From the NCBI GenBank assembly GCA_046590195.1, contig JBKJTP010000167.1, positions 1-11,896 on the forward strand: a DNA stretch of 11,896 nt. The letters run 5' to 3'. The notes under the pieces are model-generated. The model was not told the DNA's origin, ran no database searches, and saw only the letters and a program-made list of their open reading frames with translations. Numbering within the stretch: position 1 is the stretch's first letter; the number at the start of each line of letters is the position of its first letter. The stretch is from JBKJTP01 sp046590195 (GTDB lineage: Bacteria > Bacteroidota > Ignavibacteria > Palsa-1295). This document shows, in pieces, positions 1 through 6,977 of this stretch. Both the position numbers and the translations under genes were made by a program.

Positions 1-387
1 TTGATGACGAGGATGGCATCGCGGTGATCGTCGGGATGCGAGAGCATCGTGGCGATCTCCTGATCGGAAAGCGTCTTCTCGATCGTGGCAAATTCTTCCG
101 CAACTTGCGATTCGAGCGAGGGATCTTCCTGCGCGAATTCCAGCAGCCCTTCAGCATCGTCAAGACTGCCCTTAAGAACAGCAAAGTCATCCCGCTCCTT
201 CTTCAGGCGCGAGAGCTCTTGCATGATCTTCTGTGCGGTCTTATTGTCGTTCCAGAATTCCTGGCTTCCAGACTCTTCTTCGAGCTGGTCTATTCGGCGC
301 TCCTTATTGGAGAGGTCAAAGAGAGTCGCCGAGCTCTGCGAGTCGGGCTCTCAGATCGGCAATTTGGGTGGGAGTGATCTCGAGCAT
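1..387 (-). CDS. prfB: Peptide chain release factor 2, N-terminal part, with programmed +1 frameshift (runs off the left edge)
   Basis: RF2 reads UGA and UAA stop codons and triggers peptide release on the ribosome. The gene starts at ATG 385-387 (MLEITPTQIADL...), reads 23 codons to an in-frame TGA at 316-318, then continues in the +1 frame with DLSNKERRIDQLEEE, SGSQEFWNDNKTAQKIM and on to ...HRDAILVI at the window edge, with no further stop. This matches the RF2 N-terminal helical domain: the 'FW(N)' motif after the first helix, then the approach to the 'AGAGGTEA' segment. About 128 residues are present; the GGQ and anticodon-recognition (SPF) motifs lie outside. The reading frame is open upstream to 501, but the Met at 385-387 gives the normal RF2 N-terminus. 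No Shine-Dalgarno precedes it. It diverges from the secreted-protein gene at 615. Identification is secure; an automatic annotation would probably split or truncate it at the TGA. Confidence 0.93.
315..321 (-). promoter_or_regulatory. prfB: Programmed +1 ribosomal frameshift site of prfB (CTT TGA C)
   Basis: On the minus strand the codons are GGC GAC TCT CTT TGA C. Slipping one base at CTT T moves the ribosome to GAC CTC TCC AAT AAG, which continues the RF2 protein. CTTTGAC is the conserved RF2 autoregulatory slippery sequence: when RF2 is scarce, UGA is decoded slowly and the shift succeeds. In the E. coli example a Shine-Dalgarno-like AGGGGG lies one codon before CTT. Here that position holds GGCGAC, a poor anti-SD match. 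Confidence 0.9.
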
Positions 388-396
388 GGGTTCGGG

Positions 397-427
397 AGTG
401 CTGAGTTGAAAGTGCTGAGTGCTGAGA
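397..427. repeat. Three short direct repeats AGTGCTGAG before prfB
   Basis: AGTGCTGAG occurs at 397-405, 411-419 and 418-426 (the last two overlap by two bases). On the prfB sense strand it reads CTCAGCACT three times, 10 to 40 bases before the start codon, so it lies in the probable 5' untranslated region. I see no hairpin. Function unknown; it may be a simple local duplication. Confidence 0.5.
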
Positions 428-467
428 CTTAAACTTAGAGTCGGCTTAAGGCTCTGATGTATATTAT

Positions 468-501
468 CGGCGCTTTCAATCCGGGGCGCCGGCGCTTTCA
501 A
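468..501. repeat. Direct repeat of 12 bases flanking a GC palindrome in the prfB / secreted-protein intergenic region
   Basis: CGGCGCTTTCAA is present at 468-479 and again at 490-501, a 22-base (about two helical turns) offset. Between and into the second copy lies the palindrome GCGCCGGCGC (486-495). The spacing, which puts both copies on the same DNA face, would fit a protein-binding site in this divergent promoter region (388-614), but no regulator is evident. No convincing promoter box could be fixed here; TATAAG at 585-590 is a weak -10-like candidate for the 615 gene. Confidence 0.4.
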
Positions 502-614
502 CCTGTGGCGTGTCAGTTTGATTCGGTTTTAAGCGTCTTGAGATAGGGAAGCGTCTGCCTGTAACTATTCCCTTCCTGTGTCCTTATAAGATAGAGCCTG
601 TCCCTAACCCTCTT

Positions 615-3600
615 GTGATGTCCCGATCTCCGATCTGGTCTCTCGTATTCATTGTCGTCCTGCTGTTGGCTGGCCGCGCGGATGCGCAGTGGCAGATAAT
701 AAGCAAACCGAGCAACGAGCGCCTCGGCGTCATCAATTTCCGCAACGAGTTCAATGGCTTCATTGGCTACCGCGTATCGGGAGGACAGGTGATCGCGAAG
801 ACCACGGACGCGGGCAAGACCTGGTACAGCGTCCAACTCGAATTCAGCCGCTATACTGGAGACGTCTCCGATATCTTCATGGTCGATGAGTTGGATGGCT
901 GGGCAACCTGCGATGGAACAGATGCCGCGCTGGCTAACAGAGGATTGTACCGAACGAGCGACGGCGGCATGAGTTGGCAGAGTGTGCAACTAGTCAAAGA
1001 TGCATCATCTGTCATTCAAATAGGTCAGTCAGTGTATGTCACATCCCGACGCACCACTCCTAGTGGTATTCCTATTACCATATCTAGGGATGCGGGCAAT
1101 TCATGGAATCCGTCCACACCGATGTACATGAACGACGTGACGTTCGTTGATCCGCAACGTGGCGTCGCATGCAGATACGAACCAGCGAGTACCGACTTGG
1201 GGAATTGGTATCGCACCACTGACGCCGGTAATACATGGATTGCGATTCCAAACATGGACGAATCGTGGAGTGTCTATGGAGAGTGGGGCACCCCAAATTT
1301 TTATGCCGTTCCGGAAGACGAGTCTTTAGCGCAACTCAATGTAAGCGGATCAAAAGTACTGCGTTCAACCAACTACGGTCAAACTTGGGCTACGATCTCC
1401 AACTTCAATTTTAATTCGACTGGTCACCTTGCAGTCGCGAACGGCAACTTCTATTTTCAAGTCTCGGACCGACATCCGGCAAATCTCGCTCGCGCTTCTG
1501 GCATTTACTTGTCAATCGATCGAGGAATAACCTGGCGACCAGTGGGAGGACCCAGTTCCGATCCAGACACAAGGTTTGATGCGACCGGTTGCAAGGGCGG
1601 GATAGTCTACGCATCAGACTCGCTAGGCAATCTCTGGAAGACCCGGAATGGTGGAGATGGCACGATCGTCGAGCCGCCTTTCACGCTGGAGTTTGGCGCG
1701 GATACGATCCGCATTGCATCGCTTGTGTGTGAGACGAAGTCTGCACGTTTCAACTTCCGCAATCTCTATTGCTCGCCAGACAGCATTGTCTCGATCACGC
1801 TTGATGCATCGGATGCTACATCATCTGGGGCAGTCTCATTGAGCAATGTCCCAGCACTGCCAAAGGTATACAATACCGATGAGGGCGATCAGTTCGATGT
1901 CAACTGGGATCCATCGAAGTTGCTCACAGGTGATAGCACGATCTATGTGCGTGTTCGTCTCCGCTATTACTCCACCGCAACGAATACGTTGATCGATACA
2001 TCGATCGTGATCGAAGCGATAGGGCAGGGTGCACCACCAACAGCGGCATATCCCGCGCAAGTGGACATGGGCAGCACATCCTCATGCCTGCCTATCGATT
2101 CGCTGTTTACGATCACGAACACTGGCTGCGATACGCTATACCTTGATGCTCCAACGATCCCGGCGAATGCTGGCATCACGTTGCAAGATAAACTCCGTCA
2201 GCCGATCAACTTCCCGCTTGTGCTAGCCCCGGGTGATGTAGATACTATCTACCTTGTCTTGATGCGCACGCAACTCGGGCCGTTCAATCTGAACCTTGAT
2301 TTCCCAGCATCACATCAATCGATCGAGGGAAGCTTTCGCGTTTCGATCCAAGGTACAGTCGTGCAGACCGGACCGCAGTTCGCCGTCGCATTTGATTCAC
2401 TTATCAATGCGCTGTTCGATTCAGTACTGCTCGATCGCGGCAAGATGACACGCTGCGATCCGCCGCAGGAGTTCTATCTTTACATTCGGAATCCCGGCTG
2501 CACTGGTGTCGCGCTTCGAAATGTCATGTTTGAAGGGGATGGGAGTGTGTTCACAGTAACTCCCGCCGGATCGCTACCAGACACGTTGTCCGGCGAGGAT
2601 CTGCATCGCATCACGGTGACGATCACGCCGCGCATACTTGGAATTAACACAGAGCGACTTAGGATACGCTACAAGATCGGTGACGATCCGAGCATCGATC
2701 TCTACTATCCCTTCACGGTCGACGTGGGATATGGCACGAGACTGCTATCGCTTGATGAATCGCTTCGCGACCTTGACACGGTCGAATATTGCCAGACGCG
2801 CGATAGCGTGATCCGCTTCCAAAACACCGGCTGCGATACGCTAACGCTGACGGACGCGATGCTCAATGGCGCGGATTATCATCTCGATCCGAATGGCACG
2901 CTGCCGCGCAAGATCGCACCAGGTGCGTATGATTCCGTGGTCGTTCAATACGATCCACTATTGCCGGGTGATGCAGCCGGCCAGGTGCAGTTCATTTCAG
3001 ATGCCGATACGCTTGCGACGCGGGCAGTCGATCTGGTCTCCTTCGCATTGCCAACTGACACGGTAACATTCAGGCTGGTGCCCGAACGCGAGATCGTCAA
3101 CGACAATGATACGCTGAACTTCAATCTTTTTCCAGACACTACGATACGAGGCAAGGGAATGCGCTCACTGAGCGTGATACTGAGCTACAATGGCGATGTG
3201 ATGGCGTTCATGTCGGCAACGCCAAGAGTGCCAGGACTCACGATATTGCCTGTGACTGAACTCGAAGCTGGATTGAAGGCTCGACAGATTTCGCTCACGT
3301 TGTTGCACGCTAACGAGATCACGCTCGATTCGCTGGTATCGCTCGTTTCGCTACGATTCCGAACAACGCTTTCGGATTCAACGCATGCGACGATGAACCT
3401 TGCGAATTTCATCGTCAATAACGGCGATCCGAAATTCGCAAAGTGCATACTCGGCTCACGAGCGGAAGAGTCGAAGCTAACGCTGACGCTCTATTGCGGC
3501 GATTCGTTGATCAAGAAGACGCTCTTGCTCAATAAGCTTGTGCTCTCGACGAAGCCCGCGTGGCCGAATCCTTCTTCGCGAGTTCGCTCGACCGCGATCA

Positions 3601-3806
3601 AGCTCCCTTATGTGCTAAATGCACCAATGACGTTGTCACTTCGCGTGTATTCGATGGAGGGTGTCTTGGCCTATGAAGCCGAGGAAGCGCGAGGAGTAGG
3701 AGAGAGCGAGCTGGCAGTACCGCTCGAGCGACTAAGCTCCGGTGTCTATCACTACACGATGAGCGTAGAAGGCACGCAAGTGCGCGGTCAATTCATCGTG
3801 GAGTAA
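615..3806 (+). CDS. Large modular secreted protein: Asp-box beta-propeller, four Ig-like repeats, cohesin-like domain, T9SS sorting tail
   Basis: 1063 residues. A signal peptide (about 1-24) ends ADA before Gln25. Six Asp-box motifs (S/T-x-D-x-G-x-T/S-W) lie at residues 63-70, 114-121, 157-164, 201-208, 251-258 and 300-307, spaced 43-51, as in BNR/YCF48-type beta-propellers. Residues about 365-810 hold four repeats of about 110-120 residues, each opening with a Cys-x13/14-Cys hairpin (C372/C386, C491/C505, C614/C629, C726/C740), like choice-of-anchor D / ASPM-SPD-2-Hydin Ig-like domains. Residues about 815-970 resemble a cohesin-like beta-sandwich. The end, from KPAWPNPSS at about 980, with SSGVYHYTM and a final GQFIVE, is a type A T9SS sorting domain. 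It is probably exported across the outer membrane and displayed or released; the ligand is unknown. The GTG at 615 is followed directly by ATG at 618, either of which could start. It ends 3 bp from the convergent thioredoxin gene. Confidence 0.88.
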   Translation: MMSRSPIWSLVFIVVLLLAGRADAQWQIISKPSNERLGVINFRNEFNGFIGYRVSGGQVIAKTTDAGKTWYSVQLEFSRYTGDVSDIFMVDELDGWATCDGTDAALANRGLYRTSDGGMSWQSVQLVKDASSVIQIGQSVYVTSRRTTPSGIPITISRDAGNSWNPSTPMYMNDVTFVDPQRGVACRYEPASTDLGNWYRTTDAGNTWIAIPNMDESWSVYGEWGTPNFYAVPEDESLAQLNVSGSKVLRSTNYGQTWATISNFNFNSTGHLAVANGNFYFQVSDRHPANLARASGIYLSIDRGITWRPVGGPSSDPDTRFDATGCKGGIVYASDSLGNLWKTRNGGDGTIVEPPFTLEFGADTIRIASLVCETKSARFNFRNLYCSPDSIVSITLDASDATSSGAVSLSNVPALPKVYNTDEGDQFDVNWDPSKLLTGDSTIYVRVRLRYYSTATNTLIDTSIVIEAIGQGAPPTAAYPAQVDMGSTSSCLPIDSLFTITNTGCDTLYLDAPTIPANAGITLQDKLRQPINFPLVLAPGDVDTIYLVLMRTQLGPFNLNLDFPASHQSIEGSFRVSIQGTVVQTGPQFAVAFDSLINALFDSVLLDRGKMTRCDPPQEFYLYIRNPGCTGVALRNVMFEGDGSVFTVTPAGSLPDTLSGEDLHRITVTITPRILGINTERLRIRYKIGDDPSIDLYYPFTVDVGYGTRLLSLDESLRDLDTVEYCQTRDSVIRFQNTGCDTLTLTDAMLNGADYHLDPNGTLPRKIAPGAYDSVVVQYDPLLPGDAAGQVQFISDADTLATRAVDLVSFALPTDTVTFRLVPEREIVNDNDTLNFNLFPDTTIRGKGMRSLSVILSYNGDVMAFMSATPRVPGLTILPVTELEAGLKARQISLTLLHANEITLDSLVSLVSLRFRTTLSDSTHATMNLANFIVNNGDPKFAKCILGSRAEESKLTLTLYCGDSLIKKTLLLNKLVLSTKPAWPNPSSRVRSTAIKLPYVLNAPMTLSLRVYSMEGVLAYEAEEARGVGESELAVPLERLSSGVYHYTMSVEGTQVRGQFIVE

Positions 3807-3809
3807 CAA

Positions 3810-4382
3810 CTACGGAAGGATCTCGCGGATGGTCTCGGCGAACGTATCGTACTGTTTTTCGCCATTGAGGATGGTGTAGAGGTATCCGTCGGCATCGATC
3901 ACATAGGTTGCCGGTATCGATATGCTCTCACTGCCCGTATACGCTTCATAGACATCAAAGCCAGGGTCGGTGATCACTTGATAGTTGAGCCCCTTGCCTC
4001 GGGCAAAATCTTCAACCTTGGGGTATACAGCACCAGCGCGATCGATCGCAATGCCGATCACAACAGCGCCTTCTTCGCGAAAATCCGTTGCGATATCGCG
4101 AAGTGCAGGTGTCTCGACAAGGCACGGTATACACCACGTAGCCCAGAAATTCACGAGTACAACTTTACCTCGTAGTTCTTTCAGCGAGCGCAGTTCGCCC
4201 GTGGAATCCTTCCATGTGAAGTCCGGCGCCATTCCCTCTTCCGCTGACTCTGCTTCGAACCCAAAGAGCGTCGAGACATTCTTGCTGAACTTCGGCTCGT
4301 GTACGTACGGCGGCTCCACGCTCTTGTCGCAAGAGAGCGAGAGCATAGAAACAAGTGCGAGACAAAGTAAACCGCGGATCAT
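3810..4382 (-). CDS. TlpA/ResA-like thioredoxin-fold lipoprotein
   Basis: 190 residues. The N-terminus is a lipoprotein signal ending MLSLSC with the lipidated Cys18, followed by Asp19 and a linker. A thioredoxin/AhpC-TSA fold starts near residue 50 (MAPDFTWKDSTGE). The redox active site is CIPC (84-87) in NFWATWCIPC, and the cis-proline is Pro156 (SIPATYVID), followed by 'DADGYLY', all typical of the TlpA/ResA/CcmG family. Such proteins reduce or exchange disulfides outside the cytoplasm, often for cytochrome c maturation or refolding of secreted proteins. The start ATG overlaps the stop of the GH57 gene (ATGA, 4379-4382), so translation is likely coupled. Disulfide work fits a cell that exports Cys-bracketed proteins such as the 615-3806 product, but that link is inference. 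The specific substrate cannot be told from the sequence. Confidence 0.9.
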   Translation of the reverse strand: MIRGLLCLALVSMLSLSCDKSVEPPYVHEPKFSKNVSTLFGFEAESAEEGMAPDFTWKDSTGELRSLKELRGKVVLVNFWATWCIPCLVETPALRDIATDFREEGAVVIGIAIDRAGAVYPKVEDFARGKGLNYQVITDPGFDVYEAYTGSESISIPATYVIDADGYLYTILNGEKQYDTFAETIREILP

Positions 4383-6151
4383 GCAAGGATAGGCTTATCG
4401 GACCACCACGCGAGATCGATCTCCGCAAATGGCCTGTCCTTGATAACCGCAGCTTCGAGCAGATCAGTGTCCTCCTCGTTGAGGCCATGGCCTTCGACAT
4501 AGCTTTTTGCCATATCGAGCATCGCTTCGAGGTTATCCGCATGCGCGGTGAAACGCTCTGTGGAGTAATCGATCGCGCCCTTGGTCGAGATGACGAACTG
4601 CCAGTCACTCGCTTCCATCAGGAGCAACTCGCGTGCGGCCTGATGCATGACCGTGCGCAGCGTCTCGTCCGCGATCTGTCCTTCTTCCATCGCACCTTGA
4701 TCGCGCAGATATCGCAGCATCTGATGAAATTTCTCCTCCAGCGGATAGATCCGCTCCCATGTCCATTTCACCTCTTTGTTCAGCCACACGAAGTGCCCGC
4801 CGCCTTCGCCCCATGAGCCTTCGGGCAATGCGATCGTTTTGTGAGGTCGTGGCAATGTATCAAGCGCACGTGCGCAATTCGTCACGCGAACATCTGGGTC
4901 TTCTACGAGCAACTCGATCACACGCTCGATAAAACGCGGTCCTTCGAACCACCAGTGTCCGAAAAGCTCTGTATCGAAAGGTGACGCAATAATGCCTTCG
5001 CGTCCATATTCTTCCTGATGCTCAGCGAGTTGCTGCTTGAGGATCGAGACGAAGTTCTGCGCATTCGCTTCGATCATCAGTTCGATCTTTGCAGGATCGT
5101 ACTGCACTTTGTCAGCGAGGTCGATGCCGCTGCCCGTCACTGCCCAATAGCGGTGGCCGGAGTTGTGATGCTTCTTGTGAAAATCGAGATACGGAGGCGA
5201 GCCCGGATAACCCATGTCGGCTGACCAGACGATCGCGCTTGTCATCGCATCGCGTGAGAACACGACAGGCTGCGTACCTGGCAGCTCACGTGTCGTTGAG
5301 CGCACATGATAGATCTCCGAAAGCGAGCGATCGGCATGAGCCTCGAACGGATCATGCATCTTGTAGATCTCTTCGCTCTCATCATAGAGCTGTTTCAGGC
5401 GCTCTTCGTACGGAAGAAATGTCTTAACACGAAGCCCACCCTTTGTCAGCGCTCCATCGACGACGAAGTACTCGAGCCCCGCTTCCGACATCAGCTCTTC
5501 AACGCCTAAGCGTTCAACTGGATGACGTCGCAGTTCTTCGGGCCCGATCGGCGGTTTCCATGCATAGCTAGGACGGTACCCGCACTCTGGTGCCCAAATG
5601 CCTCGCGGACGCTTGCCGAAATGCTTCTCGTGCGTTGTGATCGCCGCTTGCAACTGTGCGCGAATGTTGGCATCACGCAAGAGCAGCGGGAAGTAGCCAT
5701 GCGTTGCGCCGCATGTCATGGCGTCGAGTATGCCTTTGTCCTGCAAGCGCTTGAAGCCGCCAACGATATTCTTCTTGTACTTCTTCGTAAAGAGATCTTT
5801 GGTGTTAGTGTAGAACGTACGCCAATACTCAGCAAGCGGCTGCAGATGCGGCTCATTGTTCTCAGCAAAGTATGTGAAGTCTTTCTCGGCTGCTGTGATC
5901 TTCTCTTCGCAGTACTCCATGAAGATCTTCGGGAATGCCGGATCTGCGAGCTGTTCCAGATTGATCGGCGAGAAGTCCATCGAAATGCGCGGCTTCAGTC
6001 CTTTCTTGTCGAGCCGGTCGAGCGCTTCGAGTATTGGGATGTAGCATTCGGCTACTGCCTCCGATAGCCAATCAGAGCCATGGGGCCACTTGCCGTGATG
6101 TAAGACATACGGAAGATGCGTGTGGAGTATGAATGTGAAGTAGCCGAGCAC
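4379..6151 (-). CDS. Glycoside hydrolase family 57 1,4-alpha-glucan branching enzyme (with DUF1957-type C-terminus)
   Basis: 590 residues, cytoplasmic, no signal peptide. GH57 branching enzymes cut an alpha-1,4-glucan chain and re-attach it by an alpha-1,6 bond, making branched glycogen. Visible family motifs are HTHLPY (10-15, metal/substrate-site histidines), RGIWAPECGYRP with the nucleophile Glu189, VWSADMGYPG (308-317) with the following YLDFHKKH, and SPFDTELFGHWWFEGP with the acid/base Asp393. The downstream WGEGGGHFVWLNKEVKWTWE stretch and helical tail match the C-terminal domain of this subgroup (Thermus and Thermococcus enzymes are around 520-560 residues), so branching enzyme is favoured over amylase or 4-alpha-glucanotransferase. 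The start is GTG at 6149-6151, giving the usual 'M-x-GYFT-x-x-LHTHLPY' opening; no Shine-Dalgarno. It shares an ATGA overlap with the thioredoxin gene. A promoter and an operator-like inverted repeat lie just upstream. Confidence 0.9.
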   Translation of the reverse strand: MLGYFTFILHTHLPYVLHHGKWPHGSDWLSEAVAECYIPILEALDRLDKKGLKPRISMDFSPINLEQLADPAFPKIFMEYCEEKITAAEKDFTYFAENNEPHLQPLAEYWRTFYTNTKDLFTKKYKKNIVGGFKRLQDKGILDAMTCGATHGYFPLLLRDANIRAQLQAAITTHEKHFGKRPRGIWAPECGYRPSYAWKPPIGPEELRRHPVERLGVEELMSEAGLEYFVVDGALTKGGLRVKTFLPYEERLKQLYDESEEIYKMHDPFEAHADRSLSEIYHVRSTTRELPGTQPVVFSRDAMTSAIVWSADMGYPGSPPYLDFHKKHHNSGHRYWAVTGSGIDLADKVQYDPAKIELMIEANAQNFVSILKQQLAEHQEEYGREGIIASPFDTELFGHWWFEGPRFIERVIELLVEDPDVRVTNCARALDTLPRPHKTIALPEGSWGEGGGHFVWLNKEVKWTWERIYPLEEKFHQMLRYLRDQGAMEEGQIADETLRTVMHQAARELLLMEASDWQFVISTKGAIDYSTERFTAHADNLEAMLDMAKSYVEGHGLNEEDTDLLEAAVIKDRPFAEIDLAWWSDKPILA

Positions 6152-6188
6152 GATAGATCGATGTATCTTTTATGGGTGAGAGCCGTAA

Positions 6189-6205
6189 TGCCAACTGTGT
6201 TGGCA
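6189..6205. promoter_or_regulatory. Perfect inverted repeat TGCCAAC-TGT-GTTGGCA, candidate operator
   Basis: Seven-base arms with a 3-base centre, in the gap between the divergent GH57 and DUF1572 genes. On the minus strand it begins on the last bases of the -7 box (CAAAGGTA, 6204-6211) and covers the expected transcription start of the GH57 gene, a classic repressor position. It could instead be a 5' UTR hairpin. The binding protein is unknown. Confidence 0.5.
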
Positions 6206-6235
6206 AAGGTACGAAGATCGTCTTACGACATCAAT
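6204..6235 (-). promoter_or_regulatory. Candidate Bacteroidota-type promoter of the GH57 / thioredoxin operon
   Basis: On the minus strand, ATTG (6235-6232), 20 bases, then TACCTTTG (6211-6204). This fits the Bacteroidota primary-sigma pattern (TTTG or TTG, about 19-20 bases, TAnnTTTG), with the -7 box perfect and the -33 box one base off. The start of transcription would fall near 6197-6199, leaving a leader of about 45 bases before the GTG start. Confidence 0.55.
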
Positions 6236-6240
6236 ACGAA

Positions 6241-6774
6241 ATGGATACCATCCACTCAGAATTTCTGCGACTCACGCAAGACCAATTCCGTGAGCTAAAG
6301 CAATACGGCGATAAGAGCTTTGCTCAGATCGATGAGGCAGGTATGCACTGGCTCCCTGACTCGGAATCGAATAGTATCGCCCTGATCATTCAACATCTGC
6401 ACGGCAACATGCGGTCGCGTTGGACGCAATTCTTTTCGAGCGACCTTGAAAAACCTGACCGCAACCGCGACACCGAGTTCGAGCCACGCAAGCTCTCAAA
6501 AGCTGAGCTTCTGGTGCTCTGGGAAGAGGGTTGGGGATATGTGTTCGAGACGATGGGCTCAATCGGGCCGGATGACTTGCAGCGGACAGTGGTCATTCGG
6601 GGCATCGACACTTCCGTCATAAAGGCCATCAACCGGCAGATCGCGCATTATGCCTACCACGTCGGGCAGATCGTGTATCTAGCCAAGCATCTGGCTTCCG
6701 CCGAGTGGAAGACGCTTTCGATCGCGAGGGGGAAGTCGGGGGAATACGTGCCTGATCCTAGGACGGGGAAGTAG
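6241..6774 (+). CDS. DUF1572 family protein (DinB/YfiT-like four-helix bundle)
   Basis: 177 residues from ATG 6241-6243. The sequence shows the DUF1572 signature: SNSIALIIQHLHGNMRSRWTQF (start at residue 43), the E/DKP-x-RNRDTEF segment (70-80), LWEEGWGYVF, VVIRG, INRQIAHYAYHVGQIVYLAKH (start at 130) and WKTLSIARG. His52, His136 and His140 are well placed to form the metal triad of the DinB-like fold, in which some members are metal-dependent thiol transferases or hydrolases; no activity is established for this group. The frame is open to an ATG at 6172, but the extra 23 residues have no family resemblance and would cover the promoter region of the divergent gene, so 6241 is preferred. No Shine-Dalgarno. 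It appears to be a single-gene unit. Confidence 0.85.
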   Translation: MDTIHSEFLRLTQDQFRELKQYGDKSFAQIDEAGMHWLPDSESNSIALIIQHLHGNMRSRWTQFFSSDLEKPDRNRDTEFEPRKLSKAELLVLWEEGWGYVFETMGSIGPDDLQRTVVIRGIDTSVIKAINRQIAHYAYHVGQIVYLAKHLASAEWKTLSIARGKSGEYVPDPRTGK

Positions 6775-6789
6775 CCGCTTATCGGTTGT

Positions 6790-6966
6790 CTGTCATTACG
6801 AGGAGGTATCCATCGCCTAAGCGATGGAGCCGACAATGATCCGCTTCAAAAAGCTTCCAGCGGAAGGTTTTTGCATTAGATCATCCCCTTGGGTAGAGCG
6901 CGGAAACCCCCAGCAGATTGCTTCGTCGCCCTCGCGCTGAGGCGCTCGGAGCTCCTCGCAAGACAG
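6790..6966. repeat. MITE-like intergenic palindromic repeat element
   Basis: The ends are imperfect inverted repeats: CTGTCATTACGAGGAG at 6790-6805 and CTCCTCGCAAGACAG at 6952-6966 (complement CTGTCTTGCGAGGAG). Inside are a 7-4-7 hairpin (CCATCGC/GCGATGG, 6810-6827), a second hairpin (6848-6872) nested in an outer ATGATC/GATCAT stem (6836-6841, 6879-6884), and AGATTGCTTCGTCGCC (6915-6930). The combination of CTGTCATTGCGAGGAG-like ends with ATTGCTTCGTCG recalls a dispersed noncoding repeat seen between genes in many bacterial genomes. This copy looks worn (mismatches in both arms). No transposase is present, and I see no clear target-site duplication. Confidence 0.5.
6848..6872. terminator. 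Possible weak terminator hairpin downstream of the DUF1572 gene
   Basis: AAAAAGCTTCC-AGC-GGAAGGTTTTT: a 5-bp stem CTTCC/GGAAG with a 3-base loop, one G-G mismatch, then A5/T5. On the plus strand the hairpin runs into GTTTTTG, as in a weak intrinsic terminator, 74 bases after the DUF1572 stop. It lies within the repeat element, so it may simply be part of that. Confidence 0.4.
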
Positions 6967-6977
6967 TCACCTAAAAC

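Noticed and set aside
24..432. Two overlapping plus-strand ORFs of 117 and 115 residues at the left edge
   Set aside because: They are antisense shadows of prfB, whose minus-strand protein is clearly recognisable.
388..501. N-terminal extension of RF2 by 38 residues to the Met at 499-501
   Set aside because: The extra part encodes the short DNA repeats (LSLSLSTQHF...) and is not found in RF2 proteins; the Met at 385-387 gives the normal start.
397..501. A CRISPR-like array from the short direct repeats
   Set aside because: The repeats are only 9-12 bases, irregularly spaced, and there are no cas genes.
585..590. TATAAG as the -10 box of the 615 gene
   Set aside because: No matching -35 or TTTG box at a proper distance, and the lineage mostly uses TAnnTTTG boxes; kept only as a remark.
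6172..6240. Upstream ATG extending the DUF1572 protein by 23 residues
   Set aside because: The extension has no family resemblance and would cover the divergent promoter and inverted repeat; the ATG at 6241 gives the expected family length.
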